From an uncultured Amphritea sp. (GTDB lineage: Bacteria; Pseudomonadota; Gammaproteobacteria; Pseudomonadales; Balneatricaceae), in NCBI RefSeq assembly GCF_937127095.1, contig NZ_CAKZLP010000017.1, forward strand, positions 35,729 through 99,728: a DNA stretch of 64,000 nucleotides. The letters are read 5' to 3'. The notes beneath the pieces are model-generated. The model was given only the letters and a program-made list of their open reading frames with translations, ran no database searches and was not told the DNA's origin. Within the stretch, counting starts at the first letter, position 1. Every line of letters begins with the position of its first letter. Both the position numbers and the translations under genes were made by a program. Of this stretch, positions 9,257 through 17,024 are shown piece after piece.

Positions 9257-9343
9257 AATAGATCAGTTTTACTTTTTTATCAGATACTCCTCATACGATT
9301 TGTCTGCTTCAGCTATATTTGTAGTTTAAATTAATAATTTTCT

Positions 9344-9360
9344 ACGGCGTTTTTCGCCGT
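9344..9360. promoter_or_regulatory. abiE operator, distal inverted repeat
   Basis: ACGGCG-TTTTT-CGCCGT, followed by a segment ending ATTTTATAAAC. The second site at 9418 is followed by a nearly matching tail, so the two form a direct repeat about 73 bp apart. AbiEi antitoxins are known to bind paired inverted repeats in their own promoter and repress it. Confidence 0.55.
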
Positions 9361-9417
9361 GATACTGTTATTTTATAAACGTGTCTGCTAAAAATGGTTT
9401 GTATTTCTGTTATTATG

Positions 9418-9432
9418 CGGCGATAATCGCCG
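9418..9432. promoter_or_regulatory. abiE operator, proximal inverted repeat
   Basis: CGGCGA-TAA-TCGCCG, 58 bp before the proposed abiEi start and followed by GTG...ATTTTTATAAAC like the site at 9344. Likely target of AbiEi autoregulation. Confidence 0.55.
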
Positions 9433-9489
9433 TGTTTTTTCATTTTTATAAACTTATTGGGTGGTTTATTTGCTCTGGATAATGACGAT

Positions 9490-10323
9490 ATGGCATTGGC
9501 GGATACGCAAAAGAAAAACGGGTATAAAGAGCGCCTTAAGGTATTGTTGCCTTACGGAATGCTGGCGACCAAAAAGTGGCTCGCGTCGCAAGGGCTAAGT
9601 AATCACGCTCTGGATAATGCTGTAAAGACGAAAACGCTGTTGTTGCTGACATCGGGGGTTTATAGCCAGTATTCGCGCAGTATTCGCTGGGAAGGCGTTA
9701 TCGCTTCATTGCAGCGTATGGAGAAGGCTTCTGTACCTGCTGTGCATGTGGGGGGGATAAGCGCGTTATCGTTGTCCGGGGTATTTCAGTATCTGCCTCT
9801 GGGGAATCAGGTTGTATCCCTCTACACCTTCAACAAGCTTCCAGCGTGGCTGTCCCGATTATCATTGGATGTGGCATTTAAAGGCTATAGCGTGAAAACC
9901 CTGTGGCCTGAAAGCCTGATGGCGGACAGGCGCTACCTCAAAGAGTATGAATGGGATAACGCTTTACCCCCGGTGTATTACTCATGTCCGGAAAAGGCGA
10001 TATTAGAGTTGCTGACAGGGGTGCCAGAAAACATCAGTTTCGAGCATGCTGATGAGTTAATGCAGGGCCTGGTCAATTTGTCCCCACGTAAGCTTGATGG
10101 TCTTTTACAGGCTTGTCGCAATGTTAAAGCAAAGCGTCTATTTTTCTGGTTGGCTGCGCGGCAAAACTATTCGTGGTTCGGCAAATTGAATCGAAGCGAT
10201 TATGATTTTGGATCGGGTAAACGTGTGGTTGCTACAGGCGGTAAGCTGGATAAAGACTATTTGATCACAGTGCCAGCTCATATGACTAAAGGCAATCGGG
10301 ATAGCATAGATGAACCACAATAA
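9490..10323 (+). CDS. abiEi: AbiEi-family antitoxin of a type IV toxin-antitoxin system
   Basis: A 277-aa protein with an N-terminal winged-helix region (ERLKVLLPYGMLATKKWLASQGLSN...) and a C-terminal antitoxin domain containing VPAVHVGGISALSLSG and CPEKAILELLTGVPE, typical of the AbiEi_3 type. The antitoxin represses the operon and counters AbiEii without binding it directly. ATG 9490 (MALADTQKK) is a better start than the in-frame TTG at 9457, though its ribosome site is weak. It overlaps abiEii by 14 bp. Such pairs give abortive phage defence or stabilise mobile DNA, which fits the surrounding island. Confidence 0.85.
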   Translation: MALADTQKKNGYKERLKVLLPYGMLATKKWLASQGLSNHALDNAVKTKTLLLLTSGVYSQYSRSIRWEGVIASLQRMEKASVPAVHVGGISALSLSGVFQYLPLGNQVVSLYTFNKLPAWLSRLSLDVAFKGYSVKTLWPESLMADRRYLKEYEWDNALPPVYYSCPEKAILELLTGVPENISFEHADELMQGLVNLSPRKLDGLLQACRNVKAKRLFFWLAARQNYSWFGKLNRSDYDFGSGKRVVATGGKLDKDYLITVPAHMTKGNRDSIDEPQ

Positions 10324-11224
10324 CCGTTACTATAAACAGGTTCAATTGCTGATGCAGGTGTTACCCTTTGTGGCAGAACAGACATGCTTTGCGCTGAAAG
10401 GTGGCACGGCAATTAATCTTTTTGTCCGGGATTTACCGAGATTATCTGTTGATATTGATTTGGTATATTTGCCAATGAAATCCCGTGATGACGCTTTGGA
10501 CGAGATTCGTGAAGCACTGGATGCTATCAGTGCCTCCATCGTTGAGCGCTTGACCGGCACACAAATTACCGAAGCGTATAAGAACAAAGATGATGCTTTA
10601 CGATTAATAGTCGTTCGTAACGGTGTGCAAGTTAAGATTGAGCTATCGCCCGTATTACGGGGTACGGTTTTTAAGCCAGAAGTCATGGCGGTGTGTGAGG
10701 CCGTTGAAGATGAGTTTGGTTTTACCGAAATGTTGGTTGTCGCTCTGCCTGACCTGTATGCCGGAAAGATCTGTGCCGCTCTGGATCGCCAGCATCCGCG
10801 GGATCTTTTTGATGTTAAGTGGCTGCTTGAAAATGAAGGGTTAACCGATGATATACGCAAAGCGCTATTGGTCTATCTATCCAGCCACAACCGGCCAATG
10901 GCCGAGTTATTACGTCCACAATTCAAGGATATTGAGTCAGTATACAGCGGTGAATTTGCAAGTATGACAGACAGTGAGGTCCCGCTAGAGGAGCTGCTAG
11001 AGATTCGCGAACTGTTGGTTACACTGATTCATCAAGGTTTGACTGCCAATGAAAAAAATTATCTGCTGTCTTTTAAAAACAGGCAGCCAGATTGGCACTT
11101 ATTAGAGCTGGACGGTGTTAGTGAGCTTCCAGCGATAAAATGGAAACAGATTAACTTGTCCAGAATGGCTGACGACAAACATAAAGCCGCTTATCAAAAA
11201 CTTGAAAGCATACTTGGTGAATAG
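10310..11224 (+). CDS. abiEii: AbiEii-family nucleotidyltransferase toxin
   Basis: A 304-aa nucleotidyltransferase-like protein. The motif GGTAINLF (residues 31-38) and the metal-binding SVDIDL (Asp48 and Asp50) mark the polymerase-beta-like fold. AGKICAALDRQHPRDLFDVKWLL is the second conserved AbiEii block. Members of the family transfer nucleotides to RNA, for example to tRNA acceptor stems, and stop growth. All key acidic residues are visible, so the toxin should be active. The 14-bp overlap with abiEi supports coupled translation. Confidence 0.87.
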   Translation: MNHNNRYYKQVQLLMQVLPFVAEQTCFALKGGTAINLFVRDLPRLSVDIDLVYLPMKSRDDALDEIREALDAISASIVERLTGTQITEAYKNKDDALRLIVVRNGVQVKIELSPVLRGTVFKPEVMAVCEAVEDEFGFTEMLVVALPDLYAGKICAALDRQHPRDLFDVKWLLENEGLTDDIRKALLVYLSSHNRPMAELLRPQFKDIESVYSGEFASMTDSEVPLEELLEIRELLVTLIHQGLTANEKNYLLSFKNRQPDWHLLELDGVSELPAIKWKQINLSRMADDKHKAAYQKLESILGE

Positions 11225-11242
11225 TTAAAGAAATCAATGCGA

Positions 11243-11308
11243 TATAACCGTTCGGTTATATTACCTGTTTTCTTTTGTGTCATTGTTAAAAATATAACCG
11301 AACGGTTA
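11243..11308. promoter_or_regulatory. Pair of ATAACCG palindromes
   Basis: Two inverted repeats share arms: TATAACCG-TT-CGGTTATA at 11243-11260 and TAACCG-AA-CGGTTA at 11295-11308. They lie between abiEii and fic. Paired sites of this kind look like operators or recombination-related sites; there is no adjacent gene start within 300 bp. Confidence 0.45.
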
Positions 11309-11380
11309 GTTTCTGGGGCTGCAAATATTGCCAGAAGCCAGAAGATTTGTTTCGGAGGCTGGGCTTTATTTTCCTGATGG

Positions 11381-11425
11381 AAGAAACCTTCAGACCAGCG
11401 CTTGACTGTTTTTTTTGTGCCTGAA
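11381..11425 (+). repeat. Terminator-like direct repeat, copy 2 (right of abiE)
   Basis: Diverged copy of 9211-9256: GAAGAAACCTTCAGACCAGC then T8 and GTGCCTGAAC. Its hairpin is less perfect than in copy 1. The position just past abiEii suggests it terminates that operon or marks a module boundary. Confidence 0.5.
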
Positions 11426-11519
11426 CGTCTTTTATCTTTTTCGACCTTATTGTTTCTGATCTGTTGTAAGCCGGTTTAACCTGCTCGATGGAAGGCGATC
11501 TGTCGCTCAAATTTCCCTG

Positions 11520-11582
11520 TGAGCCGAATAATGATTATAATTGGCTCTTAGTGTGAGCCGAATAGAGCGATTAATCGGCTCA
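11520..11582. promoter_or_regulatory. Two TGAGCCGAAT inverted repeats upstream of fic
   Basis: Site 1 (11520-11547) and site 2 (11554-11582) each start TGAGCCGAAT and end in the reverse complement ATTGGCTC or ATCGGCTCA. Their starts are 34 bp apart, about three helical turns. They lie 73-135 bp before the fic start and are probable operators, perhaps for the C-terminal DNA-binding part of Fic itself. Confidence 0.55.
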
Positions 11583-11654
11583 TATCGTGGTTATGTGATC
11601 GATCAACTGGAAATAGTTGAGCAGATAAATATTACGCTTACTCAGAGGTGACCG

Positions 11655-12839
11655 ATGTCCCCAACAGATGATCATACCTGTTCACATCAGCATATCTGGA
11701 TCTGGCAACAGCCAGACTGGCCTGAGTTCAGATGGGATGATAAGGCCCTTAGTGCCAGCCTGCGTGAAGTACATCAGCTTCTGGGCCGGTTGCTGGGTAA
11801 AATCGATACGGTGGCTGACGAGAGTTCTGCTGTCAGCCAGTTGGATGCACTATTACAAAATATAGTGCAGTCTTCTGCTATTGAAGGAGAACACCTCAAT
11901 GCAGCCTCTGTACGCTCTTCGCTTGCACGCCGATTAGGGGTTGATGACGCAGGCCTCACACCTGTGACTGCACAGACCGAAGGGTTGGCTGAACTGCTGT
12001 TGGATGCCACGCAGAATCATCAGCAGCCATTAACGATGGAGCGCCTGTTTCAGTGGCATCGTTATCTGTTTCCACAATCCGCAGAGGGGGAATACCGCCT
12101 CGTTAATATCCGTGTTGGCGAACTACGTGGTGATGCTACCATGCAGGTCGTCTCAGGGCCTGTCAGCAGACAAGTTGTACATTTTGAAGCGCCGCCTAAA
12201 CAAACGCTCGAAAAAGGTTCGGCTGATCTGGCTGAACAGTTAGATAGGTTTCTTGGCTGGTTAGAATCCAGCCGCACCGATAGCACACTAGACCCGATCC
12301 TTCGAGCGGCTCAGGCTCATCTGTGGTTTGTCACCCTGCACCCGTTTGATGATGGTAATGCCCGTCTGGCGAGGGCTGTCAGTGATTATGCTCTGGCCCA
12401 GGCAGAGAATCAGTCGGTGCGTTTCTACGCCATGGCCGCCAGTATTATGGAAAAGCGGCAGGCGTATTACCAAATTCTTGAAGCGACTCAGAAAGGCGAT
12501 GTCGATATTACCCCGTGGATGAGTTGGTATTTAGACACCTTTAAGCACACGTTAGAAACGGCATTGGCGCGTATCGATCTGGTGATGCAAAAAGCCCGCT
12601 TCTGGCAGGTTCATAGTCAGGACGGGCTGAATGCGCAGCAAACCAAAGTGCTCAACCGTCTATTAGATGCAGGCTCTGGTGGTTTTGAAGGGCATCTGAA
12701 CGCCAAAAAATATATGGGCATAGCGGGTGTATCCAAGGCAACTGCGACCCGGCATCTTGCGGATCTTCTGGAAAAAAACTGTCTGAAAAAGCTGGAAGGA
12801 GGAGGGCGCAGCACCCGCTATGATATTAACTGGCCCTGA
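11655..12839 (+). CDS. Fic-domain protein (class II, with C-terminal winged helix)
   Basis: The 394-aa protein has an N-terminal region with the inhibitory helix motif SSAIEGE (residues 73-79), where Glu77 would block the active site. The Fic motif HPFDDGNARLAR starts near His229. A C-terminal region (ATKVLNRLLDAG ... GVSKATATRHLADLLEKNCL) looks like a winged-helix domain. Fic enzymes usually transfer AMP to a protein hydroxyl group; target unknown. The motif has GNAR where GN(G/K)R is usual, which could affect nucleotide handling. The HTH and the paired inverted repeats upstream suggest self-regulation. It precedes the hsd operon and belongs to the defence island. Confidence 0.85.
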   Translation: MSPTDDHTCSHQHIWIWQQPDWPEFRWDDKALSASLREVHQLLGRLLGKIDTVADESSAVSQLDALLQNIVQSSAIEGEHLNAASVRSSLARRLGVDDAGLTPVTAQTEGLAELLLDATQNHQQPLTMERLFQWHRYLFPQSAEGEYRLVNIRVGELRGDATMQVVSGPVSRQVVHFEAPPKQTLEKGSADLAEQLDRFLGWLESSRTDSTLDPILRAAQAHLWFVTLHPFDDGNARLARAVSDYALAQAENQSVRFYAMAASIMEKRQAYYQILEATQKGDVDITPWMSWYLDTFKHTLETALARIDLVMQKARFWQVHSQDGLNAQQTKVLNRLLDAGSGGFEGHLNAKKYMGIAGVSKATATRHLADLLEKNCLKKLEGGGRSTRYDINWP

Positions 12840-13001
12840 GGAAGCATAAGGTCAGCAACGTAAGGCGACAAGCCCTCTGCTTTCTGCCAAAATCGGTGCT
12901 CATAAATTCAAGCATATTTTCAAGCTTTTAAGACCAGGCCCTTACCTGTCATTTCACATCCAGGAAGGGCGTGTGACTTATACAATGGAATCGTTTCTGC
13001 A

Positions 13002-14612
13002 ATGGCTAAAGCACCCGCAAATTCTAAATCGTCAAAAAAACAAAACACCTCGTTTGAAGAATCTCTCTGGGACAGCGCCAATAAGCTGCGTGGCAGCGTC
13101 GAGTCATCGGAATATAAACACATCGTTTTGAGCCTGATCTTTCTTAAATTCATCAGTGATAAGTTTGAAGCCCATCGTCAGGCCCTGATCGACGACGGCA
13201 AAGCGCAGTTTATCGATATGGTGCCGTTTTATGCCCAGAGCAATGTGTTTTATCTCAGTGAAGAGGCGCGCTGGAGCACACTGATCAAGCACAGTAAACA
13301 GGATGATATCGCCCTTAAAATCGATACAGCCTTGCACAGCATTGAAAAAAATAATAAATCTCTGGCCGGAGCGTTGCCCGACAATTATTTCTCGCGCCTG
13401 GGGTTAGAAAGCAGCAAACTGGCTGCGCTTCTGGATACCATTAACAATATTGATACTTATATGACGGGCGGCAAAAATGATTGCCACCTGAGCGAAGAAG
13501 ATCTGGTTGGCCGGGTGTATGAATACTTCCTGGGTAAGTTTGCCGCCAGCGAAGGTAAGGGCGGGGGCGAGTTCTATACACCTAAATCGGTAGTGGCATT
13601 ATTGGCCGAAATGCTGGAACCCTACAAAGGTAAAATCTACGACCCCTGCTGCGGCTCGGGCGGTATGTTTGTGCAATCGATCAAGTTTGTGAACAGCCAT
13701 AACGGCAACCAAAAAGAGGTCTCGATCTACGGCCAGGAATACACCAGCGCCACCTATAAGCTGGCGAAAATGAACCTCGCCATCCGGGGGATTAACGGCA
13801 ATCTGGGTGATGTCGCCGGGGACACCTTCTTTAAAGATCAGCACCCGGACCTGAAAGCCGATTACATTATGGCTAACCCGCCGTTTAACCAAAAACAGTG
13901 GCGCGCCGATAACGAACTGGTTGATGACCCTCGCTGGGCCGGTTACACCGTACCGCCCACCGGTAATGCCAACTATGCGTGGATTCTGCATATACTCAGT
14001 AAACTAAGTGAAAGCGGTACTGCAGGTTTTGTTCTGGCCAATGGCTCAATGAGTTCTAACACCAGTGGTGAAGGTAAAATCCGTCAGGAGATTATCGATA
14101 ACGATCACGTTGACTGCATGATCGCGTTGCCGGGGCAGCTGTTTTACACCACCCAGATTCCCGTGTGTTTATGGTTTCTGACTAAGAACAAAGCTGAAGA
14201 TAAAACCCGCGGCTATCGCAACCGCAAAGGGGAAACCCTGTTTATCGATGCCCGTCAGATGGGCACCATGGCCAGCCGTATTCATAAGGAACTAACACCC
14301 GATGACCTGGCTAAAATTGCCGGCACCTATCACGCATGGCGCGGTGAAACGCAGGATGGCAGCGGCACACTGGCACAGTATGAGGATGTGGCCGGTTACT
14401 GCAAAGCGGCCAGCTTAGCGGATATTCAAAACAACGATTACGTCCTCACCCCCGGTCGTTATGTGGGCGCGGCGGATATCGAAGATGACGGCATCCCCTT
14501 TGAAGATAAAATGCGCAAACTTAGCCAAACCCTGTATCGCCAGATGAAAGAAGCGGAAACGCTGGATAGGACTATTCGTCAGAACTTGGAGGTGCTGGGT
14601 TATGGGGAGTAA
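13002..14612 (+). CDS. hsdM: Type I restriction-modification DNA methyltransferase subunit HsdM
   Basis: Adenine N6-methyltransferase subunit, 536 aa. Residues 15-150 form the helical HsdM N-terminal domain (SLWDSANKLRGSVESSEYK). Motif I DPCCGSGGM starts near residue 214, where the F/GxGxG pattern binds S-adenosylmethionine, and motif IV NPPF starts near residue 292. GGEFYTPKSVV lies just before motif I, as is standard. With HsdS it methylates host DNA, and with HsdR it forms the restriction complex. It overlaps hsdS by 11 bp. Confidence 0.95.
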   Translation: MAKAPANSKSSKKQNTSFEESLWDSANKLRGSVESSEYKHIVLSLIFLKFISDKFEAHRQALIDDGKAQFIDMVPFYAQSNVFYLSEEARWSTLIKHSKQDDIALKIDTALHSIEKNNKSLAGALPDNYFSRLGLESSKLAALLDTINNIDTYMTGGKNDCHLSEEDLVGRVYEYFLGKFAASEGKGGGEFYTPKSVVALLAEMLEPYKGKIYDPCCGSGGMFVQSIKFVNSHNGNQKEVSIYGQEYTSATYKLAKMNLAIRGINGNLGDVAGDTFFKDQHPDLKADYIMANPPFNQKQWRADNELVDDPRWAGYTVPPTGNANYAWILHILSKLSESGTAGFVLANGSMSSNTSGEGKIRQEIIDNDHVDCMIALPGQLFYTTQIPVCLWFLTKNKAEDKTRGYRNRKGETLFIDARQMGTMASRIHKELTPDDLAKIAGTYHAWRGETQDGSGTLAQYEDVAGYCKAASLADIQNNDYVLTPGRYVGAADIEDDGIPFEDKMRKLSQTLYRQMKEAETLDRTIRQNLEVLGYGE

Positions 14613-15924
14613 GTGGCCAAGGTATTTATTTGAAGATTGTATGGATGCAATTATTGATTACCGAGGTAAGACGCCTAAGAAGACCGATTCAGGTATCCCT
14701 TTGATAACAGCTAAAATCATCAAGAATGGGACTATTCAGCAAGTTAACGAGTTTATTGCCGAAGCAGACTATGATTCGTGGATGCGTAGAGGCATTCCCG
14801 AGCCTGGAGATGTAGTTCTTACAACAGAGGCACCTCTTGGTGAGGTGGCTCAGCTTGATGATAGGAAGATTGCTTTAGCTCAAAGAGTTATTACTTTACG
14901 TGGAAAAAAGGGTTTTTTAGATAATACGTTTTTGAAATATTTATTGATTTCAAATGATGTGCAACATCAGTTAGATGGGCGAGGAACAGGAACAACGGTT
15001 AAGGGGATTAAACAGTCTGAACTTAGAAAATTAGAGCTACAAATTCCTAAATATGAAACACAAAAAAATATTGCTCATATTCTCAGCGCGCTCGACAACA
15101 AAATCCAACTCAACCGTCAAACCAACCAAACCCTAGAGCAGATGGCGCAAGCCTTGTTTAAAAGTTGGTTTGTGGATTTCGACCCAGTGATCGACAACGC
15201 CTTAGCTGCGGGTAACCCTATCCCCGACGAGCTGCAAGCACGCGCCCAACGCCGCCAGCAGCAACTCGCCAAACCTGATCATCAACCCTTGCCCGATGAC
15301 GTGCGCCAGCTATTTCCCAGTGAGTTTGAAGAAACCGAAGCGCTGGGCTGGGTGCCGAAGGGGTGGGAGGTAAAAAGGGTTGATGGAATAATGGAGTTAG
15401 CATACGGGAAGGCGTTAAAGAAGACTGATCGGATTGATGGGAATGTTCCTGTTTATGGTTCGGGAGGTATAAACGGTTATCACAATAGTTCAATCGTAGA
15501 TGGCCCAGGGATAGTTATAGGTAGAAAGGGAACTGTTGGTTCACTCTACTGGGAGAGCAGCCCTTTTTATCCAATTGATACGGTTTTTTTTGTTAAACCA
15601 AGAGACGATTATAGTTTGAGTTTTTGCTTCATGATGTTGCAAATACTGGGACTTCAAGACATGAATACAGACGCTGCAGTTCCAGGCTTGAATAGAAATA
15701 ATGTGTATCGCTTGTTGTTTCCTGTAGCCAATGCAAAATTATTGCAGTTGTTTTCTAGTTTTATGGACTCAACAATACATAAAATGACTTTAAAAAATAA
15801 TGAAAATAATACTTTAACAAAACTCCGCGACACTCTTCTCCCCAAACTGATCTCCGGTGAACTGCGCCTGCCTGAATCTATGCTTGATAGCGAAACTAAC
15901 CCACTTATGGATGAGGTGAGTTGA
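14602..15924 (+). CDS. hsdS: Type I restriction specificity subunit HsdS
   Basis: A 440-aa specificity subunit with two target-recognition domains, one at about residues 1-150 and the other at 250-400. They are separated by the conserved helix ILSALDNKIQLNRQTNQ...ALFKSWFVDFDP and closed by TLTKLRDTLLPKLISGELR. The recognition domains are clearly more AT-rich than the conserved spacer, a usual sign of exchange between strains. It begins inside the end of hsdM. Its stop codon overlaps the start of the next gene as TGATG. Confidence 0.93.
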   Translation: MGSKWPRYLFEDCMDAIIDYRGKTPKKTDSGIPLITAKIIKNGTIQQVNEFIAEADYDSWMRRGIPEPGDVVLTTEAPLGEVAQLDDRKIALAQRVITLRGKKGFLDNTFLKYLLISNDVQHQLDGRGTGTTVKGIKQSELRKLELQIPKYETQKNIAHILSALDNKIQLNRQTNQTLEQMAQALFKSWFVDFDPVIDNALAAGNPIPDELQARAQRRQQQLAKPDHQPLPDDVRQLFPSEFEETEALGWVPKGWEVKRVDGIMELAYGKALKKTDRIDGNVPVYGSGGINGYHNSSIVDGPGIVIGRKGTVGSLYWESSPFYPIDTVFFVKPRDDYSLSFCFMMLQILGLQDMNTDAAVPGLNRNNVYRLLFPVANAKLLQLFSSFMDSTIHKMTLKNNENNTLTKLRDTLLPKLISGELRLPESMLDSETNPLMDEVS

Positions 15925-16949
15925 TGGCACAAACCCGTTTACCCATGGCGCTGTTCACCAGCGAAGATGGTCGTGTGCGTCTGCAACTGAAGCTTGAAGA
16001 TGAAACCCTCTGGTTGACGCAGAAACAGTTGGCGGAGTTGTTTGGAAAAACACCGCCCACCATTAATGAACACCTGAAAAATATCTATGAAGAAGGTGAG
16101 CTGAAGCCTGATTCAACTATTAGGAAATTCCGAATAGTTGCCCGCGAAGGCACGCGAGACGTGGAGCGGCTGCTAGATCACTATAACTTAGAGGCGGTGT
16201 TAGCCGTCGGCTATCGGGTGCGCTCTGATCGTGGTGTACAGTTTAGACAGTGGGCGACTCAGGTATTAAAAGAGTATCTGGTTAAAGGCTTCGCCATGGA
16301 TGATGAGCGGCTTAAAGATCCGGGGCGGGATTTTAGCCGTGACTATTTTGATGAGCTGCTTGAACGTATCCGCGATATACGGGCATCGGAACGACGCTTC
16401 TATCAAAAAATCACCGACATCTACGCCACGGCCAGTGATTACAACGCCAGGGCAGCTGTGAGCCAACAGTTTTTTGCCACGGTGCAGAATAAGCTGCATT
16501 GGGCTATTCATGGGCATACCGCCGCTGAATTAGTGGCTGAACGTGCCGATAGCGGTAAACCTAATATGGGGCTGACGAGCTGGACGGGTAGTCGAGTCAC
16601 CAAACGGGATGTGCCGTTGGCGAAAAACTACTTAACTGAAGCCGAACTAAAAAGTTTAAATCGCATTGTCACCATGTATCTGGATTACGCTGAGAGCCAG
16701 GCGGAAAGAGGCCAACCGATGACGATGCAGGAGTGGGCGAATAAACTGGATGCCTTCTTAGCCTTTAATGAACATTCGATACTGGCGGATGCGGGTAAAA
16801 TATCTCATGATGTTGCGAAAGCCTTAGCGGAAGAGCAGTACGAACAGTTTGCCGAGCAACGACGTATCGGGAATGCTGCCGACGCAAAGGGTATTGTGAG
16901 TGACTTTGATGCGTTGGTCGATAAAGCCAAGCAGGTTCCGGGAAAGTAG
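15924..16949 (+). CDS. RhuM-family protein inside the hsd operon
   Basis: A 341-aa protein with an N-terminal DNA-binding-like region (WLTQKQLAELFGKTPPTINEHLKNIYEEGEL) and the RhuM core (DHYNLEAVLAVGYRVRSDRGVQFRQWATQVLKEYLVKGF). RhuM was named in a Salmonella pathogenicity island, but the family is common beside type I restriction genes; its biochemical role is not established. The start at ATG 15924 is set by GAGGTGAG and by overlap with the hsdS stop. Placement between hsdS and hsdR suggests a role in regulating or assisting the restriction system. Confidence 0.85.
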   Translation: MAQTRLPMALFTSEDGRVRLQLKLEDETLWLTQKQLAELFGKTPPTINEHLKNIYEEGELKPDSTIRKFRIVAREGTRDVERLLDHYNLEAVLAVGYRVRSDRGVQFRQWATQVLKEYLVKGFAMDDERLKDPGRDFSRDYFDELLERIRDIRASERRFYQKITDIYATASDYNARAAVSQQFFATVQNKLHWAIHGHTAAELVAERADSGKPNMGLTSWTGSRVTKRDVPLAKNYLTEAELKSLNRIVTMYLDYAESQAERGQPMTMQEWANKLDAFLAFNEHSILADAGKISHDVAKALAEEQYEQFAEQRRIGNAADAKGIVSDFDALVDKAKQVPGK

Positions 16950-17024
16950 CTTTGCAAAAACAAGATACGAAAAAGTAAACGGATATTGGTCTGACTGCTA
17001 ACACGTAAAGGATTATTAAAAAGC

